Notes: generated by a model from the sequence alone, not told the origin. Positions 15,211-21,787 are shown, counted from the stretch's first letter. The stretch: DNA of 21,787 nucleotides from CAZMVU01 sp964569295 (GCA_964569295.1 CAZMVU010000073.1:1-21787), one strand, 5' to 3'. Program-made: numbers and translations.

Positions 15211-16086
15211 ATGGATAAGGAATCCGCAGTTGAACGGGTTGTTGCCGGTGTCGGTGATTTGCCGGCGATGCCGGCGGTGGTCGCCCGAGTACTCGAGATA
15301 ACCGAGGACCCCAGCTCACAGATGTCCGACCTTAGTGACTGTGTGCATGCGGATCCCGCACTCACCGCGAAGATACTGCGCGTGAGCAACTCGTCATATT
15401 ATGGCATGAAACAGTATGTGGGCACGCTGAAGCTCGCCCTTGTCATTCTGGGCGTCCGGGAAATCCGCAACATTGTGCTCGGTATTTCGGTGTTCGAAAC
15501 CTTGCGGCAGAATGGCGCCGATGCAAACATGGCCAGTGAAATCTGGGCGCACTCACTGCGCGTGGCCGGCATCGCCAAGAAACTCGCCGCGCACATGGGG
15601 CTCGGTTTCCAGGGTGAAGAGTTCATTTCCGGCTTGCTGCACGACATCGGCAAGATGGTGCTGCTCTGTCAACTGAGGGAGGAATACGGCAAGCTGTACA
15701 AGAAGCTCAAGGACGATCAGCAAGGCCTGTACGAAGCCGAACTCGATGAATTAGGTTTCACCAATGCTGACGCGGCCATGGCCTTGGCTTCCAAGTGGAA
15801 CCTGCCACAGACACTGGCTGACGCCCTTTGGTATCAGTATGCCGACCCGGACCGGCCGCTGACCGACGCGAAGGACCCGAAACTCGCCGCCATCACCCGC
15901 ATTGCCAAGCGGGCGGGCCGGGATGATTTTACTGTGAAGGACGATGCGGAAATCGCCGCTTTGCAGGATAGCGAAGCCTGGAGCTGTCTGACCGACGTAA
16001 AGAAGCCCATCCCGGCAGGCGAGCGGCGGCAGGTGCTGGCCGGTTTCGTGGGCGAGGTCGACGAAGCCCCGAGCGTGCCGCTATAA
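15211..16086 (+). CDS. HDOD-domain signalling protein
   Basis: The product (291 aa) has an HDOD domain over roughly residues 10-210: LPAMPAVVARVLEITEDPSSQMSDLSD, then ADPALTAKILRVSNSSYYG, and the later LLHDIGKMVL. HDOD proteins are usually signalling or output modules that bind partners rather than hydrolyse nucleotides; their HD motif is often incomplete. No receiver, GGDEF or kinase domain is present. The ATG at 15211 is preferred, since the frame upstream (from ATG 15163) is not conserved-looking. Its Shine-Dalgarno site is weak: AGGA 13 bases and AAGGT 3 bases before the ATG. A perfect 12-base palindrome (15170-15181) lies 29 bases upstream. The C-terminal approximately 80 residues show no recognised domain. 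Confidence 0.85.
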   Translation: MDKESAVERVVAGVGDLPAMPAVVARVLEITEDPSSQMSDLSDCVHADPALTAKILRVSNSSYYGMKQYVGTLKLALVILGVREIRNIVLGISVFETLRQNGADANMASEIWAHSLRVAGIAKKLAAHMGLGFQGEEFISGLLHDIGKMVLLCQLREEYGKLYKKLKDDQQGLYEAELDELGFTNADAAMALASKWNLPQTLADALWYQYADPDRPLTDAKDPKLAAITRIAKRAGRDDFTVKDDAEIAALQDSEAWSCLTDVKKPIPAGERRQVLAGFVGEVDEAPSVPL

Positions 16087-16087
16087 T
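16058..16087 (+). promoter_or_regulatory. Possible sigma70 promoter for the small acidic protein gene
   Basis: A perfect TATAAT (16082-16087) contains the HDOD stop codon. Upstream, TCGACG (16058-16063; 4 of 6 to TTGACA) lies at an 18-base spacing. The predicted start would be about 95 bases before the ATG at 16189. Confidence 0.4.
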
Positions 16088-16188
16088 TGCAGGCCCACGC
16101 GCCCGCTGGAATTCGACAGACCGGGCGGCGAGGTTCCGCCCCTATGCCGGGCAGATACGCGCAACAACTACAAGGGACCGCTGCATCC

Positions 16189-16452
16189 ATGGCCAAGAAG
16201 GAAAAGGTCAACCTGAGACGCACCGAGGATTTCGACGAGGTCGACCACGAGCTTGCCGAAGCAATGGCCATGCTCGACGAGGCTAACGCCCGCGTGAACC
16301 ATGTACTGGAAGGAGGCGAGGAGGATGGCGAAACAGTGCCCGGAGCCAGCACGGAGGACGAGGCAGCCGCACAAGCCGGCGCTGCTGAGGGAACTTCGGA
16401 GGAGGAAACGCATCGAGGCCAGGCCGGCACGGACGTTGCCCCGGAAGAGTGA
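16189..16452 (+). CDS. Small acidic hypothetical protein
   Basis: The product is 87 aa and I do not recognise a family. It has a short basic head (MAKKEKVNLRR), a likely helical or coiled-coil middle (FDEVDHELAEAMAMLDEANARVNHVLEG, about residues 14-41), then a disordered-looking tail very rich in Glu, Ala, Gly and Thr. AAGGGA lies 11 bases before the ATG. The stop overlaps a GTG that would extend the next gene, but that gene more likely starts at 16524. The organisation resembles a small adaptor or the short subunit of a larger complex, but this is only an impression from composition. Confidence 0.55.
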   Translation: MAKKEKVNLRRTEDFDEVDHELAEAMAMLDEANARVNHVLEGGEEDGETVPGASTEDEAAAQAGAAEGTSEEETHRGQAGTDVAPEE

Positions 16453-16523
16453 CAGGCCGCTGTTTTGCAGTGGGCGGCTTCCCGCATACCACTGCAGGAT
16501 TGTCAGAACGGCGCAGGCATGGC

Positions 16524-17606
16524 ATGAATATCCTCCACCTCGATGAGCAGACCGGCTGGCGCGGCGGCGAGCAGCAGGCGAGTTGGCTTCTGCGCGGGTC
16601 GCTGGAAGCGGGGCACAACGTTTGGTTGGCTGCCCGGCCGCACAGCGCATTCATCAGGCATGATCATGGCGGTGCAGCGGTGACGCGGTTCCCCATAGCG
16701 CTGCGGAGCGAAGTGGATTTACTTTCCGCTTACCGCTTGTCCGGGCTGGTGCGTCGTGCGGGAATCGACATTCTCCATGCGCACACGAGCCATGCGCATA
16801 CCATTGCCTGTCTTGCAGCGCGCTGGGCGAGGCGTGGCAAGGTGGTGGTATCCCGCCGGGTCAGTTTTCGGCCGAAGCCCCACCGCCTCAATCGCATAAA
16901 ATACGCAATGCCCGATATGTTTATCGCGGTTTCGCATAAGGTTGATGAAACTCTCGCCGACTTCGGCATTCCGGCATCGCGGCGCCGCGTGGTGCATAGC
17001 GCCGTGGATCTGACGCGGCTTGATGTGCCGCCATTACCCCGGGAAACTGTTGGGGTGCCGGCGGCGGCGCCGTTGCTGGTAAGTGCGGGGGCACTGGTGC
17101 CGCACAAAGACCACGCCAACCTGTTGGCTGCCCTGCCGCTCGTGCGTGAAGCGTTTCCGGCGGTGCGGCTCCTCATTGCGGGGGAAGGCCCCTTGCGCAA
17201 AGAGCTGGATGAGCAGATTCATGCGCTGAATCTCGGCAATGCGGTCATCCTTCTCGGCCACCGGGACGATGTGCCGGGACTCATTCGTACAGCGGATTGC
17301 TATGTATCTTCGAGCTGGTCGGAAGGTCTCGGCACATCCATACTCGAAGCGCTCGCCTGCCGAACCCCGGTTGTGGCGTGCCGGGCGGGCGGTGCGGACG
17401 AGATGGTTCTTCCCGGCAAGACAGGGCGTCTCGTGCCTGTGCGCGATGCCAAAGCCCTGGCGGCCGCTATCATAGCTGCGCTCAGCGATCAGCAGGGAGC
17501 GCGCACCATGGCGGAGGCGGGCCGGGCGCATGTAGAAGCGGAGTTTGGTGTTGGGCGGATGGTCAGCGGCACTACGGCAATTTATGAGGAACTGCTGGGC
17601 GGGTGA
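16524..17606 (+). CDS. GT4-family glycosyltransferase
   Basis: The product (360 aa) is a retaining GT-B glycosyltransferase. The N-terminus MNILHLDEQTGWRGGEQQ is typical of GT4 enzymes acting on cell-surface glycans. The C-terminal domain has SAGALVPHKDHANLL, the phosphate-binding GEGPLRKELDE, and the E-x7-E motif EGLGTSILE within SSWSEGLGTSILEALACRTPVVACRAGG. The donor and acceptor cannot be read. ATG 16524 matches the family N-terminus; the frame extends to GTG 16449 but the extra 25 residues are not family-like. It sits upstream of a GT2 gene, suggesting joint work on lipopolysaccharide core or another surface polysaccharide. Confidence 0.9.
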   Translation: MNILHLDEQTGWRGGEQQASWLLRGSLEAGHNVWLAARPHSAFIRHDHGGAAVTRFPIALRSEVDLLSAYRLSGLVRRAGIDILHAHTSHAHTIACLAARWARRGKVVVSRRVSFRPKPHRLNRIKYAMPDMFIAVSHKVDETLADFGIPASRRRVVHSAVDLTRLDVPPLPRETVGVPAAAPLLVSAGALVPHKDHANLLAALPLVREAFPAVRLLIAGEGPLRKELDEQIHALNLGNAVILLGHRDDVPGLIRTADCYVSSSWSEGLGTSILEALACRTPVVACRAGGADEMVLPGKTGRLVPVRDAKALAAAIIAALSDQQGARTMAEAGRAHVEAEFGVGRMVSGTTAIYEELLGG

Positions 17607-17734
17607 GACGGCACAATGCCCTGTACCTATCGCCTAACTCATAAAACTGCGGTAGTACGGCGTCAAACCCTTGAATGCTGAAAAGGATCGGGGGGCAATT
17701 CAAGCAGGCGGGTCGTGGCCGGCCGGAGAAAACC

Positions 17735-18532
17735 ATGCACGATGTGACTGTACTCATTCTGGTTCCGAACGCGGGCGATCGCCTCCCGCGCTGCCTCGAG
17801 AGTGTGCAGTGGGCCGATGATATCTTTTGTGTCGTGGACACGGCCACGACCGACAGCTCGGATGAGGTGGCCCGGCGGTACACCGACCATGTTGTTACGC
17901 ACGCGTATGTTAATGCCGCTGACCAGCGCAATTGGGCTTTGCCGCAAATCGCGACCGAATGGACCCTTGTTCTTGACGCCGACGAGTGGGTGTCCTCAGA
18001 ATTGACACAGCGCATTCGTTCAATAATCGGGGACAATTCTAGCGACGACGGCTATAAAATCCTGCGGCGCTCCTACTTCATGGGCAAGCTCATTCAACAC
18101 TGTGGCTGGGAGGCCGACTATAATGTCCGCCTCTTTCGCACTGCAAAGGGCCGCTACCTGGACAAATGGGTGCACTCGAAGGTGGTGGTCGAAGGCACGC
18201 TCGGCCGGATCGACAAACCCATGTACCACGATACCTACCGCAACTTCGATGAGTATTTTCGCACGTTCCAGCGGTTCACCTCCTGGGGCGCACGCGATGC
18301 CTACGCCCGCGGCAAGCGCACCAAACTGCGCGACCTCACCTGGCGGCCCCTGCTGCGCTTCGTAAAGATGTACCTTATCCGCCAGGGGTTTCGCGATGGC
18401 TACCACGGCGCCGTACTGTGCGGCCTCGGGGCTTTTTCCGTCTTCATGAAATACGCCAAGCTCTGGCATATCGAGCGCGAGACCGCCGGCGAACCGATGA
18501 AACCACCGCCCAGTGAGCCGTCCCATGAGTGA
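17735..18532 (+). CDS. GT2-family glycosyltransferase (WaaE/KdtX-like)
   Basis: The product (265 aa) is an inverting GT-A glycosyltransferase similar to the LPS-core enzymes of the WaaE/KdtX group. Motifs are the N-terminal VTVLILVPNAGDRLPRCLES, then ADDIFCVVDTATTDSSDE, NWALPQIATEWTLVLDADEWV with the metal-binding DAD, and a downstream block HSKVVVEGTLGRIDKPMYHDTYRN that is usual in this group. GGAGA lies 7 bases before ATG 17735. The last residues overlap the start of the cNMP-binding gene by 8 bases (ATGAGTGA), so the two are translationally coupled. It probably acts at the cytoplasmic face of the inner membrane, extending a lipid-linked sugar. Confidence 0.9.
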   Translation: MHDVTVLILVPNAGDRLPRCLESVQWADDIFCVVDTATTDSSDEVARRYTDHVVTHAYVNAADQRNWALPQIATEWTLVLDADEWVSSELTQRIRSIIGDNSSDDGYKILRRSYFMGKLIQHCGWEADYNVRLFRTAKGRYLDKWVHSKVVVEGTLGRIDKPMYHDTYRNFDEYFRTFQRFTSWGARDAYARGKRTKLRDLTWRPLLRFVKMYLIRQGFRDGYHGAVLCGLGAFSVFMKYAKLWHIERETAGEPMKPPPSEPSHE

Positions 18533-18917
18533 CGTGGGCCATGGGCATGTGCGCCAGGAGATCATCCAGGTGCTCGGGCGCTCCTCGCGGTTGCGCTACC
18601 TGGGCCAGCATCATCCCGACATGCAGGGGCTTCGGCGCATGCTCGAGAAAGCGGAGGTGCTGCACTTCGAGAGCGGGCGCACCATCATGCACAAAGGCCA
18701 GGAGCCGGACCGCATGTTCTTCCTTATGGGCGGCATGGTGGACATTCTGAAAGGCGGTAAGCGCATCGCCATGCTCGTGCGCCTGGGCGATGTGTTCGGC
18801 GAGTTCGACGTTATGACCGGCGAACTGCGCTGTGCAACCATGGCCCATGCGCCGGCGCCACGGCCGGGAGTGCGCGCGCGTCAACCACTTGGTCATGGGC
18901 AGTACGGCAGGGTATAA
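18525..18917 (+). CDS. Truncated cyclic-nucleotide-binding (CNB) domain protein
   Basis: The product is 130 aa. From about residue 40 a CNB/Crp-type beta roll is clear: EVLHFESGRTIMHKGQEPDRMFFLMGG in pieces, then GDVFGEFDVMTGELRCATM, which matches the phosphate-binding cassette FGE...RxAT. After that the sequence turns into a Pro/Arg/Gly-rich tail (APAPRPGVRARQ) instead of the last beta strands and the C-helix. The domain therefore lacks its final approximately 30 residues, and there is no DNA-binding or channel domain. A perfect TATAAT box overlaps its stop. It may be a decayed gene or carry a frameshift near 18840, or be a real short variant. It is coupled to the GT2 gene upstream. Confidence 0.65.
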   Translation: MSDVGHGHVRQEIIQVLGRSSRLRYLGQHHPDMQGLRRMLEKAEVLHFESGRTIMHKGQEPDRMFFLMGGMVDILKGGKRIAMLVRLGDVFGEFDVMTGELRCATMAHAPAPRPGVRARQPLGHGQYGRV

Positions 18918-18918
18918 T
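18889..18918 (+). promoter_or_regulatory. Possible sigma70 promoter of the ABC-F gene
   Basis: TTGGTC (18889-18894), an 18-base spacer and a perfect TATAAT (18913-18918). It would give a leader of about 50 bases before ATG 18974, which has no clear Shine-Dalgarno site. Confidence 0.5.
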
Positions 18919-18973
18919 GCACGCCTGCGCGGTTGACATGCGCGATCGACAGTGCCAACCCCCTGCACACATC

Positions 18974-20881
18974 ATGAGCCTGGTACGTCTCGAGAATATC
19001 ACCAAATCCTTCGCGGGCAGCCCTGTGCTCGACGGGATCGATCTGCGTGTCGAGACCGGTGAGCGGGTCGGCCTTATCGGACGCAACGGCACGGGCAAAT
19101 CCACCATTTTCCGCATTATCACCGGGGAGGTCCGGCCCGATGGCGGCGTGGTCGAGCGCATGAAAAAGGCGCGCGTGGCGTGTCTCGCACAGATTCCCGA
19201 TGTGGATGCGCACCGCACGATCCATGACATTACCCTCGACGGCTTTGCTGATCTGGTCGCCATGGAAACGGAACTCGCCGCGCTGGAGCAACGCATGGCC
19301 GAAGGCGACGAGCGCGTGATGGAAACATATGCCACGCGGCAAGACACCTTCATGCTGCGCGGCGGCTATGAGTTTCGCGCCCATGTGAAGCGTGTCCTGA
19401 CCGGGCTCGGGTTTACGCCGGGGGAATTCGATCTGCCCTTCCACGCCTTGAGCGGTGGGCAGCGCACGCGGCTCATGCTCGCCCTCGTACTGCTCCAAGA
19501 TGCCGACTTGCTGCTCCTCGACGAGCCGGAGAACCATCTCGATATCGCCGCGCGCGCCTGGCTCGAGGATTTTCTGCGCGATAGCGGCAAGGGAGTTATC
19601 GTCATCTCCCACGACCGGCAACTGCTCAACGCCGTGGTAGACCGGATTGTCGAGCTCGAGAGTGGTGCACACGGGGAATACACGGGCAACTACGATGCCT
19701 ACCTGGCCGCCAAGGCCCTCGTGCGTGAGCAGCAGCAAAAGGCCTTCGAGCGCCAGCAGGACCAAATCCGCAAAGAACAGCAGTTCATTGACCGCTTCCG
19801 CTACAAAGCCACCAAGGCGCGGCAGGTGCAGAGCCGCGTCAAACGCCTCGAGAAGATGGAAAAAGTCGACGCGCCACCGCCGGAGACCGACACGGCGGCC
19901 TTCAACCTGGGTGAGGTGGTGCGTAGCGGCGCCGTTATGCTCAAGGCCGACAAGCTCAGCATGGGCTATGACAACCTGCCGCTCTACGACCAGGTCTCCT
20001 TTGACGTGCAGCGCGGTGAACGGGTGGGGCTTATCGGCCCGAACGGCTCCGGCAAAACCACGCTCCTGCGGCAGCTCTGTGGACACCACGCGGGAACCGG
20101 CGGGCATGTGAGCCTCGGCCATAAGGTGAAGCTCGGCTACTACGGCCAACACCATGAAGAGCTGAATCCGGCGGGCGACGTACTCTCGGAAGTGCTGGCG
20201 GTGCGGCCGCAGCTCACCCCCGAGCAGGTGCGCACGTTCCTCGGGAAGTTGCTGTTCACGGGCGAGGATGTGTTTAAGCCCGTCTCCGCGCTGAGCGGCG
20301 GAGAGCGCAGCCGGGTAGCCCTGGCGCGGCTCATGCTCGGCGATGCCAACCTCCTCGTGCTTGACGAGCCGACCAACCACCTCGACCTTGCCTCGCGCGA
20401 GGCCCTCGAGAACGCATTGGCCGAGTTTCCAGGCGCCCTTGTCATCGCGTCGCACGACCGCGCCTTGATCGACCGGCTTGCGGACAAACTCGTTGTGATC
20501 GAGAATGGCTACGCCACCGTGCACCTCGGCAACTACAGCACCTACCACGACAACCAGGCGGCCACCCCAGCACCGGCGGAAAACCCCGTGGTGGACACCG
20601 ACCCGTTGCGAATACGCAAGCCCAACAAAGTGCGCCATCAGAAAAACAAAGAGGCGCAACGGGAGGCTCGCAAGCGCGCCCGCCACTTGGCCCAAGTGGA
20701 AGAGGACATCGCCGTGCTCGAGGAACTGATCGGGGCGCAGGAGACGCGTTTTGCTGCTTTGGACCCCGCCGACTACGAGTCATTGCGCTCGCTGACGGAA
20801 GAGTATGAAGGCCTAAAGCGGGATCTTGCAGCGCTTTACGAGGCGTGGGAGGGGCTCGCGGAGGAGGTCCACAAGACCTGA
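18974..20881 (+). CDS. ABC-F ATPase, Uup type
   Basis: The product (635 aa) is a soluble tandem ABC ATPase of the ABC-F family, whose members act on ribosomes rather than as transporters; the Uup group also affects DNA and ribosome maintenance. First domain: Walker A GRNGTGKST, signature LSGGQRTRLMLA, Walker B LLLLDEPENHLD, where the usual T of DEPTNHLD is E. A helical linker (about residues 245-310, rich in Gln, Arg and Lys) follows. Second domain: Walker A GPNGSGKTT, signature LSGGERSRVALA, Walker B LLVLDEPTNHLD. The C-terminal approximately 90 residues form the charged coiled coil typical of Uup. ATG 18974 gives the standard SLVRLENITKSF start; the 19-residue upstream extension is not conserved-looking. 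Confidence 0.92.
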   Translation: MSLVRLENITKSFAGSPVLDGIDLRVETGERVGLIGRNGTGKSTIFRIITGEVRPDGGVVERMKKARVACLAQIPDVDAHRTIHDITLDGFADLVAMETELAALEQRMAEGDERVMETYATRQDTFMLRGGYEFRAHVKRVLTGLGFTPGEFDLPFHALSGGQRTRLMLALVLLQDADLLLLDEPENHLDIAARAWLEDFLRDSGKGVIVISHDRQLLNAVVDRIVELESGAHGEYTGNYDAYLAAKALVREQQQKAFERQQDQIRKEQQFIDRFRYKATKARQVQSRVKRLEKMEKVDAPPPETDTAAFNLGEVVRSGAVMLKADKLSMGYDNLPLYDQVSFDVQRGERVGLIGPNGSGKTTLLRQLCGHHAGTGGHVSLGHKVKLGYYGQHHEELNPAGDVLSEVLAVRPQLTPEQVRTFLGKLLFTGEDVFKPVSALSGGERSRVALARLMLGDANLLVLDEPTNHLDLASREALENALAEFPGALVIASHDRALIDRLADKLVVIENGYATVHLGNYSTYHDNQAATPAPAENPVVDTDPLRIRKPNKVRHQKNKEAQREARKRARHLAQVEEDIAVLEELIGAQETRFAALDPADYESLRSLTEEYEGLKRDLAALYEAWEGLAEEVHKT

Positions 20882-20951
20882 ACAGGTCCACACACGGCCC
20901 GCACGCCGCGAAACAGTTCTGTAACAAAATGCGTTGTGGGTGGTTAATTAG

Positions 20952-20980
20952 TTGACAAATCGTGCTGCAAGTGTTATGAA
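20952..20980 (+). promoter_or_regulatory. Sigma70-like promoter of the small-ORF cassette
   Basis: A perfect TTGACA (20952-20957), a 17-base spacer and TATGAA (20975-20980; 4 of 6 to TATAAT). An AT-rich patch (GGTTAATTAG) just upstream could be an UP element. It starts about 70 bases after the ABC-F stop and about 65 bases before the first small ORF. It is the best promoter match in the window. Confidence 0.7.
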
Positions 20981-21049
20981 GAGGGCAGGCAGTGGGAGGC
21001 CGCCTTCTGAAAGCGTGCGGCGTCCACAAGCTGAAGGAGCATGTCACGA

Positions 21050-21181
21050 ATGAAGCACATCAAGCTTGTCTCGGGTAATCGGCAGGTAGCGCAGGTAAAC
21101 CCGAATTTCCAGGCGAAGGTCGAGTTCATGGTGAACTTGACCGATCAGGCGATTGAATACGTCTTTTATAAGACCAGTTAG
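21050..21181 (+). CDS. Small ORF 1 (43 aa), unknown
   Basis: This is a 43-codon frame starting MKHIKLVSGN and ending EYVFYKTS. GAAGGAG (21033-21039) is 10 bases before ATG 21050; an in-frame ATG at 21041 is too close to it. It lies directly under a good promoter. There is no signal peptide or membrane helix and I do not recognise a family. Residues 19-32 share a pattern with small ORF 2: N-F-x-x-K-V/L-E, then six residues and D. Charge is mixed and the last third is hydrophobic and aromatic. It could be a peptide precursor, a small regulator or a toxin-like peptide; none of these is shown. Confidence 0.5.
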   Translation: MKHIKLVSGNRQVAQVNPNFQAKVEFMVNLTDQAIEYVFYKTS

Positions 21182-21293
21182 GGCGCCGGTTGCGTTGCCT
21201 TGCCCATTGGCGCAGACAAGACGCGCCGGGCGCGACGGTGTGCCTTGGACAACGGCAAACATCCAATTTACGCTATAAGCAGGAGTGAGAGGC

Positions 21294-21512
21294 ATGCACA
21301 AGACAAGACACTGCGCACCGGTGAGCCGGTTGCGCGGCGGTCATACCGCGGCCACGAATTTCACGGTTAAACTGGAAGCGACCACGGAAATCATCGACCG
21401 GTTGTTGCTCATACCGCGGCAGGCTCAGTGGAAGGTTGTGCCCGACCCGGGTACCAGCACCGATACGGACACGGACTTCGACACCGACGGCTTCTCGGAC
21501 ACCGAGTTGTAA
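21294..21512 (+). CDS. Small ORF 2 (72 aa) with Asp/Thr-rich tail
   Basis: This is a 72-codon frame from ATG 21294, with AGGAG 9 bases upstream. The N-terminal 20 residues are basic (Arg, His, Lys) and residues 22-35 repeat the N-F-x-x-K-L-E...D pattern of small ORF 1. After Pro50 the tail is almost only Thr, Ser, Asp and Gly (GTSTDTDTD, then DFDTDGFSDTEL). The last 12 residues follow the calcium-loop spacing D-x-D-x-D-G-x-x-D, as in EF-hand or thrombospondin type 3 repeats, but lack the final acidic ligand. It may be a calcium-binding fragment, a precursor peptide with an acidic core, or a remnant of a larger TSP3-type protein. No modifying enzyme is visible. Confidence 0.5.
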   Translation: MHKTRHCAPVSRLRGGHTAATNFTVKLEATTEIIDRLLLIPRQAQWKVVPDPGTSTDTDTDFDTDGFSDTEL

Positions 21513-21558
21513 GCCATAGCCGCTTTTCGGCAGTTCATCGCCATACGTGTATATAATT

Positions 21559-21599
21559 GCCGGCCCCGCCCTGTGCTCTGGTGCAGGCGCGGGGTCGGC
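21559..21599 (+). terminator. Strong GC hairpin, possible terminator of the small-ORF transcript
   Basis: GCCGGCCCCGC (21559-21569) pairs with GCGGGGTCGGC (21589-21599), 11 bp with one G-U. The 19-nt loop can add a CCTG/CAGG pairing. The tail TTGTGTTCC is modestly U-rich. It sits 46 bases after the stop of small ORF 2. Confidence 0.45.
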
Positions 21600-21653
21600 T
21601 TGTGTTCCTCGGAAAAAAGAGCTTCGCGAGAATCCGTGGGTTGCAAGTCCGCG

Positions 21654-21755
21654 CCTGTCCCGTTTTCCGGCTCTTCTTCAGGGCCTTCGCGCTCCGGAAA
21701 CAGGTGGCACCCGGGTTCCACCGCGAGCGTCTTTGCTAACGTGGGCTGCGCCCAC
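21654..21755 (+). ncRNA. Candidate structured leader RNA, class unknown
   Basis: Three local foldings cluster here. (1) CCTGT (21654-21658) and TTCCGG (21665-21670) pair with CCGGAAACAGG (21694-21704), with a 6-nt bulge. (2) GGTGGCACCCGGGTTCCACC (21703-21722) is a near-perfect palindrome that shares two bases with (1), so the two cannot both form fully. (3) GTGGGC-TGC-GCCCAC (21741-21755) is a perfect 6-bp hairpin just before AAGGA and an ATG. Mutually exclusive stems ahead of a start codon suggest a regulatory leader. It does not fully match any riboswitch consensus I know. Confidence 0.3.
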
Positions 21756-21769
21756 AACCCAAGGATCGA

Positions 21770-21787
21770 ATGGCGTGTTCCCCGGTT
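21770..21787 (+). CDS. Possible start of a gene running off the right edge
   Basis: ATG 21770 begins an open frame (MACSPV) that continues past the window. AAGGA (21761-21765) is 4 bases upstream, slightly short but usable. Too little is present to assign a product. If real, the preceding structured region is its 5' leader. Confidence 0.3.

Noticed and set aside
20865..20879. Terminator at the end of the ABC-F gene
   Set aside because: AGGTC-CACAA-GACCT is only a 5-bp stem inside the coding end and has no U-tract.
21552..21557. TATAAT as a promoter for the right-edge gene
   Set aside because: No matching -35 is at 16-18 bases, and the transcript would start inside the 21559-21599 hairpin. 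It is possible but not supported.
21636..21652. tRNA T-arm
   Set aside because: GTGGG-TTGCAAG-TCCGC has the T-arm shape, but the loop lacks the TTC of TTCRANN and no acceptor, D or anticodon arms surround it.
21630..21662. Cobalamin riboswitch
   Set aside because: The GTTGCAAGTCC...CTGTCCCG string is similar, but GGGAA reads GAGAA, and the later CAACTGT, GCCACTG and AGGAGACC-type blocks are missing.
21701..21732. T-box antiterminator
   Set aside because: The AGGTGGCACC and CCGCGAGCGTC pieces are split by a 9-base insertion that instead forms a palindrome; no specifier stem or terminator was recognised.

Overview
The window is a GC-rich bacterial chromosome segment from a draft or metagenome assembly: a run of exactly 100 N sits inside a tandem repeat at 11629-11728. 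Genes are dense, with good Shine-Dalgarno sites, several GTG/TTG starts and many 4-base start/stop overlaps. The host carries a Tat-exported sulfatase, a TrpB2-type tryptophan synthase beta chain, a MEMO1-family protein, a Nif3 protein with an inserted domain, and LPS-core-like glycosyltransferases. This fits a Gram-negative, sulfatase-rich lineage such as the PVC group or Hydrogenedentota. That placement is an inference from gene content; no 16S or other taxonomic marker is present.

Layout. 1-5.4 kb: sulfatase (+), a strong convergent terminator, trpB2 (-), alpha/beta hydrolase (+), then an xth-adenosyltransferase pair (-). 5.6-9.8 kb: a plus-strand run of MEMO1-family protein, Nif3-like protein, glycogen/starch synthase (glgA) and tsaE. 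9.8-11.3 kb: a membrane-anchored repeat-rich (TPR-like) protein on the minus strand. 11.3-12.3 kb: about 1 kb without a convincing gene, holding a 49-bp tandem repeat broken by the assembly gap. 12.3-15.1 kb: metallophosphoesterase, hisB, hisH and a tandem universal stress protein; the last three overlap by 4 bases. 15.2-20.9 kb: HDOD protein, small acidic protein, GT4 and GT2 glycosyltransferases, a truncated cyclic-nucleotide-binding protein, and an Uup-type ABC-F ATPase. 20.9-21.8 kb: a sigma70-like promoter, two unannotated small ORFs with good ribosome binding sites, a hairpin, and a fold-rich leader that appears to run into a gene starting at the right edge.

Most genes are housekeeping or metabolic and form no single pathway. 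The clearest functional units are hisB-hisH (histidine biosynthesis, without hisA or hisF here), GT4-GT2 (surface glycan assembly) and the glgA-tsaE pair. The parts that known families do not explain are the two-peptide cassette and structured leader at 20.95-21.79 kb and the 49-bp repeat array. Smaller oddities are a glycogen synthase lacking the KxGGL lysine, a cut-short cNMP-binding domain, a divergent cobalamin adenosyltransferase and a 10-codon leader ORF before the MEMO1-family gene.
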